This document shows, one piece after another, positions 27,771-35,569 of a stretch of 64,000 nucleotides of DNA. Source of the stretch: Streptomyces sp. CBMA152 (GTDB lineage Bacteria > Actinomycetota > Actinomycetes > Streptomycetales > Streptomycetaceae); contig NZ_MECJ01000025.1 in NCBI RefSeq assembly GCF_014596475.1, forward strand, positions 62,001-126,000, in the 5' to 3' direction. Below the pieces are notes generated by a model. That model was given only the letters and a program-made list of their open reading frames with translations. It was not told the origin of the DNA and did no database searches. The position numbers were made by a program, and so were the translations under genes. The stretch's first letter is position 1; every line of letters starts with the position of its first letter.

Positions 27771-27817
27771 ACCGGTGCCCGCCCGGCCGGGGGTCTCCCG
27801 ACCCGGCGGGCACCGGT
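27771..27817. terminator. Intercistronic stem-loop between binding protein and OppB-type genes
   Basis: A perfect 13-bp outer stem: ACCGGTGCCCGCC (27771-27783) pairs with GGCGGGCACCGGT (27805-27817). An inner GGGTC/GACCC (27791-27795/27800-27804) sits directly against the right arm. It lies 45 nt after the binding-protein stop and 13 nt before the permease start, which are on the same strand. Such hairpins often stop most transcripts or protect the upstream mRNA so that binding protein is made in excess. Confidence 0.8.
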
Positions 27818-27862
27818 GCCTTCACCTGCCTTTCAAAAGAACTCGGGGGTTCAGCCGCTTGC

Positions 27863-29614
27863 TTACTTGGAGGAACCCATCAGCAGGTAGTCGTACATAC
27901 CGAGGTACGCCTGGGTGACGGTGACGTTGGTGGCCGACGTCGGGCGGAACAGCAGGTTCTTGCGGTAGATCAGCGGAACGGCGGAGGCGTTCTCGGCGAC
28001 CATCTTGTCGATGTCGCCCCAGGCCTTCTCACGGCCGGCCTTGTCCGTGTTGGCGATGGCGTCGTTCAGCGCCTTGTTGATCGCCGGGTCGTTCAGCTCC
28101 TGGACGTTGTTGCCACCGGACGGCTTGATGGCCGCGCCGTTGACGATCTGGTCCAGGAAGCCGAAGCCGGTCGGCCAGTCGGCACCCCACGCGGTCATGA
28201 TCATGCCGAGCTTGTGGTCGTGCACGTACTGCGGGTTGCCGGCGAAGTTCTGGAAGTACTTGCCCGCGGGGAAGGACTTGATGTCCATGTTGATGCCGAT
28301 CTTCTTCAGCGACGCCTGCACGGCGGTCGCCATCGACATCTCGGAAGCGCGGTCCGAGCGAGCGGTCAGGCTGGTGGTGAAGCCGTTCGGCTGACCACAC
28401 TGCTTGAGCTCGTCCTTGGCCTTGGCCTCGTCGCCCTTGTCACCGGGGGTCTCGTACAGGTTGAACTTGCTGTACCCGTTGACGGTCGGCGGCAGCAGCG
28501 TCGTGGCGACGTCACCCTTGGGCGCGCCACCGGCGGCGGCCTGGACCGACGCCTTGTCGATGCCCCACTGGACGGCCTTGCGGCAGTGGATGTTGTCGAA
28601 CGGCGCGACGTTGACGTTCAGACCGATGTACGAGGTCGCGCCGGCGTACGAACCGTCCGTCTGCGACTTGTACTTGGTGCTCTGGAGCACCTTCGGCTGG
28701 GTCTGCGGGGAGACACCGGTACCGGCCGCGTCGACGGTCAGGTTGTCGGCGAGCAGGTCGTTGTCGACCGTGACCCCGTTGACCTTGAAGCGGATGTCGA
28801 TCTTGTCCGGCAGGGCCGGGCGGATCGGGTCGGTCTTCGGGTCCCACTGCGGGTTGCGGACGAGGGTCGCGCCCTTGCCCTCCTCGTACGACTCGAACTT
28901 GTACGGGCCGGAGGAGACGATGTGCTGGACGTACGCCGCGCCCTTGTCCTTCGACTGCGGCACGGGGGCCGTCTGCGAGAAGGTCGCCAGGTAGTCGAAG
29001 TCCGCGAAGGCGTCCTTCAGCTTGAAGACGATGGTGTTGTCGTCGGGGGTCTCGATCGACGCGATGCCGTTCGGGTTCTTGTCCTTGTACGGACCCTGGT
29101 ACTTGTCGCCACCCTCCAGGTGGGACTTGAAGTACGTCGGGCCGTTGGACAGCGCCTCGGGGGCGAAGTTCGAGCGCTCGACGGCGTACTTGACGTCCTT
29201 CGAGGTGATCGGCGTGCCGTCGTCGTACTTCAGACCCTTGCGCAGGGTGTACGTCCACGTCTTCGCGTCGGGGCTGGCCTTGCCCAGCCCTTCCGCAAGG
29301 TCCGGGACGACGGTCAGGCCGTCCTTGCCGGCGGCCGGCTTGAACGTGGTGAGGGTGCGGCCGTACAGACGGGAGAAGTTCTGCACCCAGCCGTAGTACG
29401 TGTTGCCCGGGTCCAGGGAGTCCGGCACGTCCGACAGTGCGTAGGTGGCCGTGCCCCCCTTCTTGTCGGACTTGTTGACGATGGAGCTCAGAGCGGCGTC
29501 AGTGACGCCCTTCTTGCCATCGCCGCTGTTGCTCTTCGAGTCGTTGCACGCGGACAGACCAAGGGTCAGCGCCACGCCAGTGGCGAGCACAAGGGTTGCT
29601 TTTCTTGACTTCAC
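27863..29614 (-). CDS. Oligopeptide-binding lipoprotein (SBP family 5)
   Basis: 583 residues. Signal peptide and lipobox: basic KSRKATLVLATGVALTLG then L-S-A-C at about residue 23, so the mature protein is lipid-anchored outside. Family-5 marks include KTWTYTLRKGLKYDDGTPITSKDVKYAVER and the substrate-groove segments NPQWDPKTDPIRPALPD and IGLNVNVAPFDNIHCRKAVQWGIDKAS. It should capture peptides for the adjacent permease. GTG 29614 lies 61 nt after the OppC-type gene. The S. coelicolor BldK locus is a different, unlinked opp system as far as I recall. Confidence 0.95.
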   Translation of the reverse strand: MKSRKATLVLATGVALTLGLSACNDSKSNSGDGKKGVTDAALSSIVNKSDKKGGTATYALSDVPDSLDPGNTYYGWVQNFSRLYGRTLTTFKPAAGKDGLTVVPDLAEGLGKASPDAKTWTYTLRKGLKYDDGTPITSKDVKYAVERSNFAPEALSNGPTYFKSHLEGGDKYQGPYKDKNPNGIASIETPDDNTIVFKLKDAFADFDYLATFSQTAPVPQSKDKGAAYVQHIVSSGPYKFESYEEGKGATLVRNPQWDPKTDPIRPALPDKIDIRFKVNGVTVDNDLLADNLTVDAAGTGVSPQTQPKVLQSTKYKSQTDGSYAGATSYIGLNVNVAPFDNIHCRKAVQWGIDKASVQAAAGGAPKGDVATTLLPPTVNGYSKFNLYETPGDKGDEAKAKDELKQCGQPNGFTTSLTARSDRASEMSMATAVQASLKKIGINMDIKSFPAGKYFQNFAGNPQYVHDHKLGMIMTAWGADWPTGFGFLDQIVNGAAIKPSGGNNVQELNDPAINKALNDAIANTDKAGREKAWGDIDKMVAENASAVPLIYRKNLLFRPTSATNVTVTQAYLGMYDYLLMGSSK

Positions 29615-29675
29615 CTGAGGAAGCCCCCTCTTTGGATGGTTGCGGCGGACGTGAGCATGTGGCGGTGCCGCGTGC

Positions 29676-30674
29676 TTACTTGCTGCGCGGGTCGAGGGCG
29701 TCTCGCAGCCCGTCGCCCAGCAGGTTGAACGCCAGGACGGTGATGAAGATCGCCAGGCCCGGCACGATCATGTACTGCGGGTCCGCCTGGTACAGGTCGG
29801 TCGCGGTGCTGAGCATTCCGCCCCAGGAGGCCTGCGGCGGCGAGATACCGACGCCGAGGAAGCTGAGTCCGGCCTCGAACAGGATGTTCGTGGGGATCAG
29901 GAGCGTCGCGTAGACCAGGATCGGAGCGATCAGGTTCGGCAGCAGCTCCCGGATCAGAATGAACGGACCACGGGCGCCGAGGCTCTTGGCGGCCTCGACG
30001 AACTCGCGTTCCCGCAGGCTGAGCGTCTGGGCCCGGACGATACGGCCCATGTACGGCCAGCTGAAGAAGCCGATCACGAAGATCAGCACGCTGATCCTCA
30101 GTGGCAGCCCCGACATGCCGAACGCTCCGTCCTGGAGGGACGCGGAGATGGAGATGGCGAACAGCAGGAGCGGGAACGCCAGGAAGACGTCCATCGCACG
30201 GCTGATCAGGCTGTCCGCCCAACCGCCGTAGAAACCTGCCGTGACGCCCATGATCACGCCGATGACCACGGAGAGCAGCGTGGCACCGCCCGCGACGAGC
30301 AGCGACACCCAGGAGCCCTCGATGATGCGGGAGAGGATGTCGCGTCCGTACTGCGGGTCGACACCCAGCGGGTGCTCCCAACTCATGCCGCCCCAGGCGC
30401 CCTTGGGTGCCAGGAGGGCCGGGTCGATCAGGTCCTGGTGGAACTCGTTCGGGTCGAGCCCGAACGCCCATTGGATGGGCTTGGAGAGAACGGCGAGCAG
30501 GATGAGCAGGACGACGACCACTCCACCCGCGACGGCAAGCTTGTCGCGCTTGAAGCGCGTCCAGGCGATCTGTCCGAGCGAACGGCCTTCGATCTGGCTC
30601 TGCTTGGCCCCCGTGAGTACTGCCTCCGGCGGCACCTCGGCAGCCGATCCGGTGGTCTCCAGCGGTGCGGTCAC
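29676..30674 (-). CDS. Oligopeptide ABC transporter permease (OppC type)
   Basis: 332 residues. A cytosolic N-terminus of about 45 residues (APLETTGSAAEVPPEAVLTG) precedes the first helix LAVAGGVVVVLLILLAVL. The coupling loop is LSLREREFVEAAKSLGA and the C-terminus has GDGLRDALDPRSK, an OppC end motif. GTG 30674 with AGAGG 4 nt upstream. It is the first gene of the opp run, which is odd because the binding protein usually leads. Confidence 0.95.
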   Translation of the reverse strand: MTAPLETTGSAAEVPPEAVLTGAKQSQIEGRSLGQIAWTRFKRDKLAVAGGVVVVLLILLAVLSKPIQWAFGLDPNEFHQDLIDPALLAPKGAWGGMSWEHPLGVDPQYGRDILSRIIEGSWVSLLVAGGATLLSVVIGVIMGVTAGFYGGWADSLISRAMDVFLAFPLLLFAISISASLQDGAFGMSGLPLRISVLIFVIGFFSWPYMGRIVRAQTLSLREREFVEAAKSLGARGPFILIRELLPNLIAPILVYATLLIPTNILFEAGLSFLGVGISPPQASWGGMLSTATDLYQADPQYMIVPGLAIFITVLAFNLLGDGLRDALDPRSK

Positions 30675-31160
30675 AGTGCCTCTGACCCCTCCCGGCCGGC
30701 GGTGGCCGGCCCGTACCAGCCGCTGTGGCGGCTTGTTCCATCAGGTGGTGCGGTGATGCTGCGACGGGCCAACCGGCCCTCTGTTAGCCGGGAGTCTTCA
30801 ACGCGTTTGCGATCACCCGCCAGACCTGGCGGGGAATGGTTGCCTAAACGTGATGCGGTCAGACAGCTTCCGTTATCCGGACGTCGTGATCGTCTGAGCG
30901 GACCAGTCGGGCACTAAGCGACCAGAACGGTCATGTCACCCAACTCCCTTGAAGCGGAGCGTATTTGAGTGCAATGCCGGAGCAAGGGGGGTCACCGCCT
31001 CGGATAGAAAGGCGGGTGGGGGAATTGTCCGTCGCATTTGAAGGGAGCGAGGGCGCGGGAGAAATACAGAGAGGCGGTGCGGGAGAAAAAGGAGTGGCGT
31101 CGGTGGACGCACACGGTGGCTACCGTCAGTAAGTGCGCGGGGGCGGGCGGGGCTGCCGGA
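30675..31160. other. 486-nt gene-free region upstream of the opp operon
   Basis: No credible gene is found in either strand. It should hold the opp promoter (minus strand) and the 3' end of the SseB-like gene at 31161. The clearest structure is the palindrome at 30816-30833 (separate entry). The stretch from about 30940 to 31130 is purine-rich (GAAGGGAGCGAGGGCGCGGG and similar), unlike neighbouring genes. Confidence 0.7.
30816..30833. promoter_or_regulatory. 18-bp palindrome upstream of the opp operon
   Basis: CCCGCCAG-AC-CTGGCGGG, perfect 8-bp arms with a 2-bp centre, about 142 bp before the first opp start. The short centre makes a DNA operator more likely than an RNA hairpin. No regulator gene is adjacent. 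Confidence 0.45.
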
Positions 31161-31955
31161 TCAGTACGCGCGCGGGGCGGCCGGCGGGTAGCCGTATCCG
31201 CCGGTGGGAGCCGGGGCGGCGTGCGCCTCGCGGTCGTAGAACGGGCGCGCGTGGGCGCGCAGCCACATCCCGACCGGGTCGTACTCGTCCGACATCGCGA
31301 CCGTGGAGACCGGCAGCCCGTCCGGTACGGCGGCCACGGACTGCTGCATCATGGCGCGCACCGCGTCCACGGACTGGCGACCGGTGTCGTAGAGATCGAG
31401 GCCGATGGCCAGATAGGGCGCGCCGATCGCGGGCTGCACCCAGGCGCGCCGCAGCGAGCGGACGGCCGGGGTGCGGTGCGCGTTCTGCGCGAGCAGGGCG
31501 TAGAACTGCGGGATCTCCACGGCCGGTTCGGACAGCCGCAGGGGCCCGGCGGGCATCCGGTCGAGGCCGGTGGCGATCCGGCGCAGATCGGGCCAGGGGA
31601 TGCCGACGCCGCCGCCGGGGGCGTGTGGATTCAGCCAGATCCCGTACCGGTCGGGGTAGAGGGCACGCGCGATGTCGCGGCCGGTGACCACCTCGTGCTC
31701 GCGGTTCCAGCCGCTGGCGGCGAGTTCCTGGGCGGAGGTCACACAGGGCGCGTACGCGATGCCGTCGACCTCCATGTTCCCGTACTGGGCGTCGGGGGCA
31801 CCGGCCCGGCCGTGCCAGAGCAGCATCCAGAGCCGGCCGGCGGAGGGGTCGGCGAGGGCGTGGAGGAGCGCCTCGTACGCGTCGTAGCGTCCGGGGGCCA
31901 CCTGGCGCAGCATGTGCTCGACCTGCCCGGCCGCCGCGGTGCCTGACGCACTCAC
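31161..31955 (-). CDS. SseB-like protein (enhanced serine sensitivity family), copy 1
   Basis: 264 residues. The pattern RLWMLLWHGRAGAPDAQYGNMEVDGIAYAPCVTSAQELAASGW matches the SseB fold's start, followed by IWLNPHAPGGGVGIPWPDLRRIA and a C-terminal half with APYLAIGLDLYD and VSTVAMSDEYDPVGMWLRAHARPFYDRE. The end is a Gly/Pro/Tyr tail. In E. coli, extra SseB alters serine sensitivity; the mechanism is unknown. A paralogue lies directly upstream at 32049, on the same strand. GTG start. It is notable that a serine/glycine gene block follows a few kb away, but that may be coincidence. Confidence 0.8.
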   Translation of the reverse strand: MSASGTAAAGQVEHMLRQVAPGRYDAYEALLHALADPSAGRLWMLLWHGRAGAPDAQYGNMEVDGIAYAPCVTSAQELAASGWNREHEVVTGRDIARALYPDRYGIWLNPHAPGGGVGIPWPDLRRIATGLDRMPAGPLRLSEPAVEIPQFYALLAQNAHRTPAVRSLRRAWVQPAIGAPYLAIGLDLYDTGRQSVDAVRAMMQQSVAAVPDGLPVSTVAMSDEYDPVGMWLRAHARPFYDREAHAAPAPTGGYGYPPAAPRAY

Positions 31956-32048
31956 CCTGGGTCCCGCCCCTCTTCGGTCCCCCGCGCCGCCGGTGCACAG
32001 GCGTGCCGCCGTGGGGGTCTACGGATTATGAAACCAGCTTATGCGGGA

Positions 32049-32813
32049 CTACTGGGCCGTGGCCCTTGTGTAGAAGGGGCGTACGCGCTCGCGCATCCAG
32101 GTGACCACCGGGTCCTGGGCCACGTCGAGCAGGACCAGGTTCACCGGCCAGCCCACCGGGACGCGGCCGAGCGCCCGGCCCAGCGCCTCCATGGGGGCGT
32201 TGCGGCCCGCCCCGTCCCAGGTGGAGAACTCGACGCCGATGAACAGGGTCGGCGCGTTGCCCTCGATGGAGGCGAGCGCGCGGCGGGCGGTGCGCACCAC
32301 GCCGGTCGCCTCGAACTCGGCGGCGGCGGCGGTCAGGAAGTCGACCGGGTCCTCCTGCCAGTCCGGCTCGAAGAGCCGCACCCGGCCGCCGGTGGCGGGG
32401 CCGTCCAGTGCGGTGCGTCCCGTACGGCACAACTCGGCGACGGCGGGCGGCGGCAGGGGCACGCCGACCGCGCCCTCGGGGTTCACCGCGATGCCGAGCT
32501 GCGGGGGCAGTCCGCGGGCGAACTCCACGGCGGGGGCGATCGCGAACGACATATGGGGGCCGACGCACTGGAGGAACTGCTGCTCGGAGCTGTACACCGG
32601 AACGTAGGGGGCGCCGTCGATCTCCATCGTGGGGAGGTCGAGGTCGCGGCTGTCCTGGGCGCCACCGTTCGGCAGCGGGACCCATACCGCGTTGCGTCCC
32701 AGGACCTCTATCAGCCTCGGGCCCGCCGTGGGGTTGCCCAGGGCCGCCGCCAGGGCCTCTTCCAGCTCGTTGCCCGGCCAACCGCCGCCGCCCAGCGGGT
32801 GGGGGAATTCCAT
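32049..32813 (-). CDS. SseB-like protein, copy 2
   Basis: 254 residues with the same architecture as the neighbour at 31161: ALGNPTAGPRLIEVLGRNAVWVPLPNGG, DLPTMEIDGAPYVPVYSSEQQFLQCVG (the N-terminal SseB domain), GIAVNPEGAVGVPLPP, and the C-terminal pair TLFIGVEFSTWDG and QDPVVTWMRERVRPFY. The shared ending W-M/L-R-x-x-x-R-P-F-Y in both proteins shows tandem duplication. It is more complete than copy 1 and is probably the founder. ATG 32813. 93 nt separate the two. Confidence 0.85.
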   Translation of the reverse strand: MEFPHPLGGGGWPGNELEEALAAALGNPTAGPRLIEVLGRNAVWVPLPNGGAQDSRDLDLPTMEIDGAPYVPVYSSEQQFLQCVGPHMSFAIAPAVEFARGLPPQLGIAVNPEGAVGVPLPPPAVAELCRTGRTALDGPATGGRVRLFEPDWQEDPVDFLTAAAAEFEATGVVRTARRALASIEGNAPTLFIGVEFSTWDGAGRNAPMEALGRALGRVPVGWPVNLVLLDVAQDPVVTWMRERVRPFYTRATAQ

Positions 32814-32841
32814 GTGCCGTCGTCCTTTGTCTGCTGGCCGT

Positions 32842-32905
32842 CAGTGGCTGGTCGCGCCCACGCGGCGGAGCCGCAAATGTCACAGCCCCGCGCCCCTAAA
32901 AGCAA
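32842..32905. repeat. Dispersed inverted-repeat family, copy D
   Basis: Reads TGGCTGGTCGCGCCCACG then CGGCGGAGCCGCAAATGTCA and CAGCCCCGCGCCCCTAAA, the reverse complement of copy A at 1073-1145 over about 60 bp. It lies between the SseB-like start (32813) and the stop of the P-loop gene (32959), again just past a stop codon. Confidence 0.75.
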
Positions 32906-32958
32906 AACAACAAGGGGGTACGGGTGCCCCGGCACCTGAAGTCCCCCGGCACCGAACT

Positions 32959-33612
32959 CTAGCGTCGGCGCGGGCTCTCCTCGAAGGCGATCCGCCCCAC
33001 CACCTCCGCCGCCTCCCGGTCAAGCAGCACCGCCGACGCCACCCCGCGCGGCAGGCGGCCCTCCGCCACCTCGTCTATGAGGCGCGGGACCGCCCTGCGG
33101 TGGCGGGCGAAGGCGTACGCGGAGACCTTGCGGCCCCGGGAGCGCTGGCCCTCCAGGGCGAGCTCCGGGGGGACGTCGAGCAGCACCAGATGCAGCGCGC
33201 GGCCGTCGCGGGCCGCGCCCCGGGCCAGGGACCAGCGCACCCACGCGTGCGTGCCGCAGTCGTGGACGACCAGGCTCGCGCCCGACCGCAGCCTCCAGTG
33301 CGTCCGCAGGAAGTGGGCGACCCGTACCACCGGGCGGTACAGCACATACGGCACCGGGCCCATCCGGGCCTCCCAGGCCCGGCGGGTGTCCTGGGAGTCG
33401 ATGCCCAGGCCCGCGGCGGCCCGGCGCAGTAGTGTCGTCTTGCCGCTGCCCGGCAGCCCGGAGACCACCACCACGTCGCCCTCGGCGAACGACAGCGTGT
33501 GCGGGGTGCGCCCGCCGCGGCCGCGCAGATCCCAGACCACCTTGGTGCGCGCGGGCACGGCCGAGCACTGTGCGGCGTACCCCTGCGCCGCCGCCTGCCT
33601 GTGAACCTTCAT
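32959..33612 (-). CDS. P-loop AAA-type ATPase / kinase-like protein
   Basis: 217 residues. Walker A GLPGSGKT at 52-59, a Walker B-like ASLVVHDCG about 60 residues on, and a later LVLLDVPPELALEGQRSRGRKVSAYAFARHRRA with Arg/Lys residues like the lid of zeta-toxin or small-molecule kinases. It may phosphorylate a small substrate; nothing identifies which. ATG 33612, divergent from the glycine riboswitch and gcvT across about 130 nt. Confidence 0.75.
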   Translation of the reverse strand: MKVHRQAAAQGYAAQCSAVPARTKVVWDLRGRGGRTPHTLSFAEGDVVVVSGLPGSGKTTLLRRAAAGLGIDSQDTRRAWEARMGPVPYVLYRPVVRVAHFLRTHWRLRSGASLVVHDCGTHAWVRWSLARGAARDGRALHLVLLDVPPELALEGQRSRGRKVSAYAFARHRRAVPRLIDEVAEGRLPRGVASAVLLDREAAEVVGRIAFEESPRRR

Positions 33613-33684
33613 CGGCCCTCCCCCTGCCGGGTCGTACGGACCCTGCCCAGGCAGTGTAAAGAACCGGTAATGCGACGCAGGCGT

Positions 33685-33712
33685 TTGCCGCCCCGGGGAT
33701 GCGTGCAATGAT
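33685..33712 (+). promoter_or_regulatory. Candidate promoter of the glycine riboswitch-gcv transcript
   Basis: TTGCCG (33685-33690) and AATGAT (33707-33712) are 16 bp apart, a fair vegetative-type pair. A start near 33719 would place the riboswitch about 27 nt into the RNA. The match is modest. Confidence 0.35.
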
Positions 33713-33745
33713 GTGCGCGCCAACTGCATACCGGCCGCTTGAATC

Positions 33746-33944
33746 CGCGCGGGAGAGTCCCCAGTACGTGTTGCCCTGGGGCGCCGAAGGAGCAAGTCCC
33801 TCCCTTGAATCTCTCAGGCCCCGTACCGCGTGGATGAGGCAGATCTGAAAAGCGAGCCCACGCGTGTGGCTCCACCCAAGGTGCAAGCCGTGACCCCGAC
33901 GGGCGTCCGGCGAACCTCTCAGGTTCCGATGACAGATGGGGAGG
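33746..33944 (+). promoter_or_regulatory. Tandem glycine riboswitch
   Basis: Two consecutive aptamers upstream of gcvT. Aptamer 1 (about 33746-33848) shows CGCGCGGGAGAGTCC, GCGCCGAAGGAGCAAG, AATCTCTCAGGCCCC and a closing AGATCTGAAAAGC. Aptamer 2 (about 33853-33944) shows GTGGCTCCACCCAAGGTGCA, GACGGGCGTCCGGCGAAC, CTCTCAGGTTCCGATGACAG and GGGGAGG. The CGAAGG-GCAA and CTCTCAGG elements are the hallmark of glycine riboswitches. In this class glycine usually turns on the cleavage-system genes. The gcvT ATG (33982) follows 38 nt after; a small GAGGA-tcg-TCCTC hairpin (33941-33953) may belong to the expression platform. Confidence 0.93.
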
Positions 33945-33981
33945 ATCGTCCTCGCCGTCATGCCCTGGGAGCCACATCCTT

Positions 33982-35097
33982 ATGAGCAACGCCCCCCGTC
34001 TCACCGCCCTTGACGCGCTGCACCGTTCGCTGGGCGCGACCATGACCGACTTCGCGGGCTGGGACATGCCGCTGCGGTACGGCAGCGAGCGCGACGAGCA
34101 CACCGCCGTACGCACCAAGGCCGGTCTCTTCGACCTCTCCCACATGGGCGAGATCACCGTCACCGGCCCGGAGGCCGTCAAGGCCCTGGACTACGCGCTG
34201 GTCGGCAACATGGCCACCATCGGCGTCGGCCGCGCCCGGTACACGATGATCTGCCAGGAGGACGGCGGCATCGTCGACGACCTGATCGTCTACCGCCTCG
34301 GCGAGAGCGAGTACATGGTCGTCGCCAACGCGGGCAACGCCCAGGTCGTCCTGGACGCGGTCACCGAGCGCGCGGCCGGCTTCGACGCCGAGGTCCGCGA
34401 CGACCGCGACAACTACGCGCTGATCGCCATCCAGGGCCCCGAGTCCCCCGGCATCCTGAAGTCCGTCACCGACGCCGACCTCGACGGTCTGAAGTACTAC
34501 GCGGGCCTGCCCGGCACCGTCGCGGGCGTCCCGGCGCTGATCGCCCGTACGGGGTACACCGGTGAGGACGGCTTCGAGCTCTTCGTGGCCCCGGCCGACG
34601 CCGAGAAGCTGTGGCAGGCGCTGACGGAGGCGGGCAAGGACGCGGGCCTGGTGCCGTGCGGCCTGTCCTGCCGCGACACACTGCGCCTTGAGGCGGGCAT
34701 GCCGCTGTACGGGCACGAGCTCACCACCTCGCTGACCCCGTTCGACGCGGGGCTCGGCCGGGTCGTGAAGTTCGAGAAGGAGGGCGACTTCGTGGGGCGC
34801 GCCGCCCTGGAGGCCGCCGCCGAGCGCGCCGCCGCCAAGGCCCCGCGCAAGCTGGTCGGCCTGATCGCCGAGGGCCGCCGGGTGCCGCGCGCCGGGTTCG
34901 CCGTGGTCGCGGACGGTCAGATGATCGGCGAGGTGACCTCGGGCGCCCCGTCCCCGACCCTCGGCAAGCCGATCGCCATGGCGTACGTGGACGCCGCGCA
35001 CGCCGCACCGGGCACCTCCGGCGTCGGCGTGGACATTCGCGGTACGCATGAGCCGTACGAGGTCGTGGCGCTGCCGTTCTACAAGCGCCAGAAGTGA
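33982..35097 (+). CDS. gcvT: Aminomethyltransferase (glycine cleavage T-protein)
   Basis: 371 residues. Typical GcvT features: TDFAGWDMPLRYGS early, GLFDLSHMGEI, GGIVDDLIVYRL, ARTGYTGEDGFELF, DTLRLEAGMPLYGHEL and the C-terminal barrel with GEVTSGAPSPTLGKPIAMAYV. It moves the methylene unit from the aminomethyl lipoyl H-protein to tetrahydrofolate. It is the first gene after the riboswitch, with gcvH and glyA behind it; the P-protein gene is not in this window. Confidence 0.97.
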   Translation: MSNAPRLTALDALHRSLGATMTDFAGWDMPLRYGSERDEHTAVRTKAGLFDLSHMGEITVTGPEAVKALDYALVGNMATIGVGRARYTMICQEDGGIVDDLIVYRLGESEYMVVANAGNAQVVLDAVTERAAGFDAEVRDDRDNYALIAIQGPESPGILKSVTDADLDGLKYYAGLPGTVAGVPALIARTGYTGEDGFELFVAPADAEKLWQALTEAGKDAGLVPCGLSCRDTLRLEAGMPLYGHELTTSLTPFDAGLGRVVKFEKEGDFVGRAALEAAAERAAAKAPRKLVGLIAEGRRVPRAGFAVVADGQMIGEVTSGAPSPTLGKPIAMAYVDAAHAAPGTSGVGVDIRGTHEPYEVVALPFYKRQK

Positions 35098-35166
35098 CCC
35101 CTCGCACACACCCCGCACCACTTCCTTGTTCACCACCACTCCCCCTCGTACAGGAGAATTCAGGTC

Positions 35167-35544
35167 ATGAGCAACCCCCAGCAGCTGCGCTACAGCAAGG
35201 AGCACGAGTGGCTGTCGGGCGCCGAGGACGGCGTCTCGACGGTCGGCATCACGGAGCACGCGGCCAACGCGCTCGGTGACGTCGTGTTCGTCCAGCTCCC
35301 GGCGGTCGGTGACACGGTGACCGCGGGCGAGACCTGCGGTGAGCTGGAGTCGACCAAGTCGGTCAGCGACCTGTACTCGCCGGTTTCGGGCGAGGTCGTC
35401 GAGGCCAACCAGGACGTCGTGGACGACCCCTCGCTGGTCAACTCGGCCCCGTTCGAGGGCGGTTGGCTGTTCAAGGTGCGCGTCGAGGGCGAGCCGGACG
35501 ACCTGCTCTCCGCCGACGAGTACACCGCGTTCGCAGGCAGCTGA
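35167..35544 (+). CDS. gcvH: Glycine cleavage H-protein (lipoyl carrier)
   Basis: 125 residues. LRYSKEHEWLSG at the start, GDVVFVQLPAVGDTV, and the lipoylation Lys in GELESTKSVSDLYSPVSGEV. The C-terminal ADEYTAF is usual. It shuttles the aminomethyl group between P-, T- and L-proteins. AGGAGAATTCAGGTC precedes the ATG. 69 nt after gcvT and 25 nt before glyA, so one transcript is likely. Confidence 0.98.
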   Translation: MSNPQQLRYSKEHEWLSGAEDGVSTVGITEHAANALGDVVFVQLPAVGDTVTAGETCGELESTKSVSDLYSPVSGEVVEANQDVVDDPSLVNSAPFEGGWLFKVRVEGEPDDLLSADEYTAFAGS

Positions 35545-35569
35545 CCCCGGCGTAAGGACTGATCTTCCG

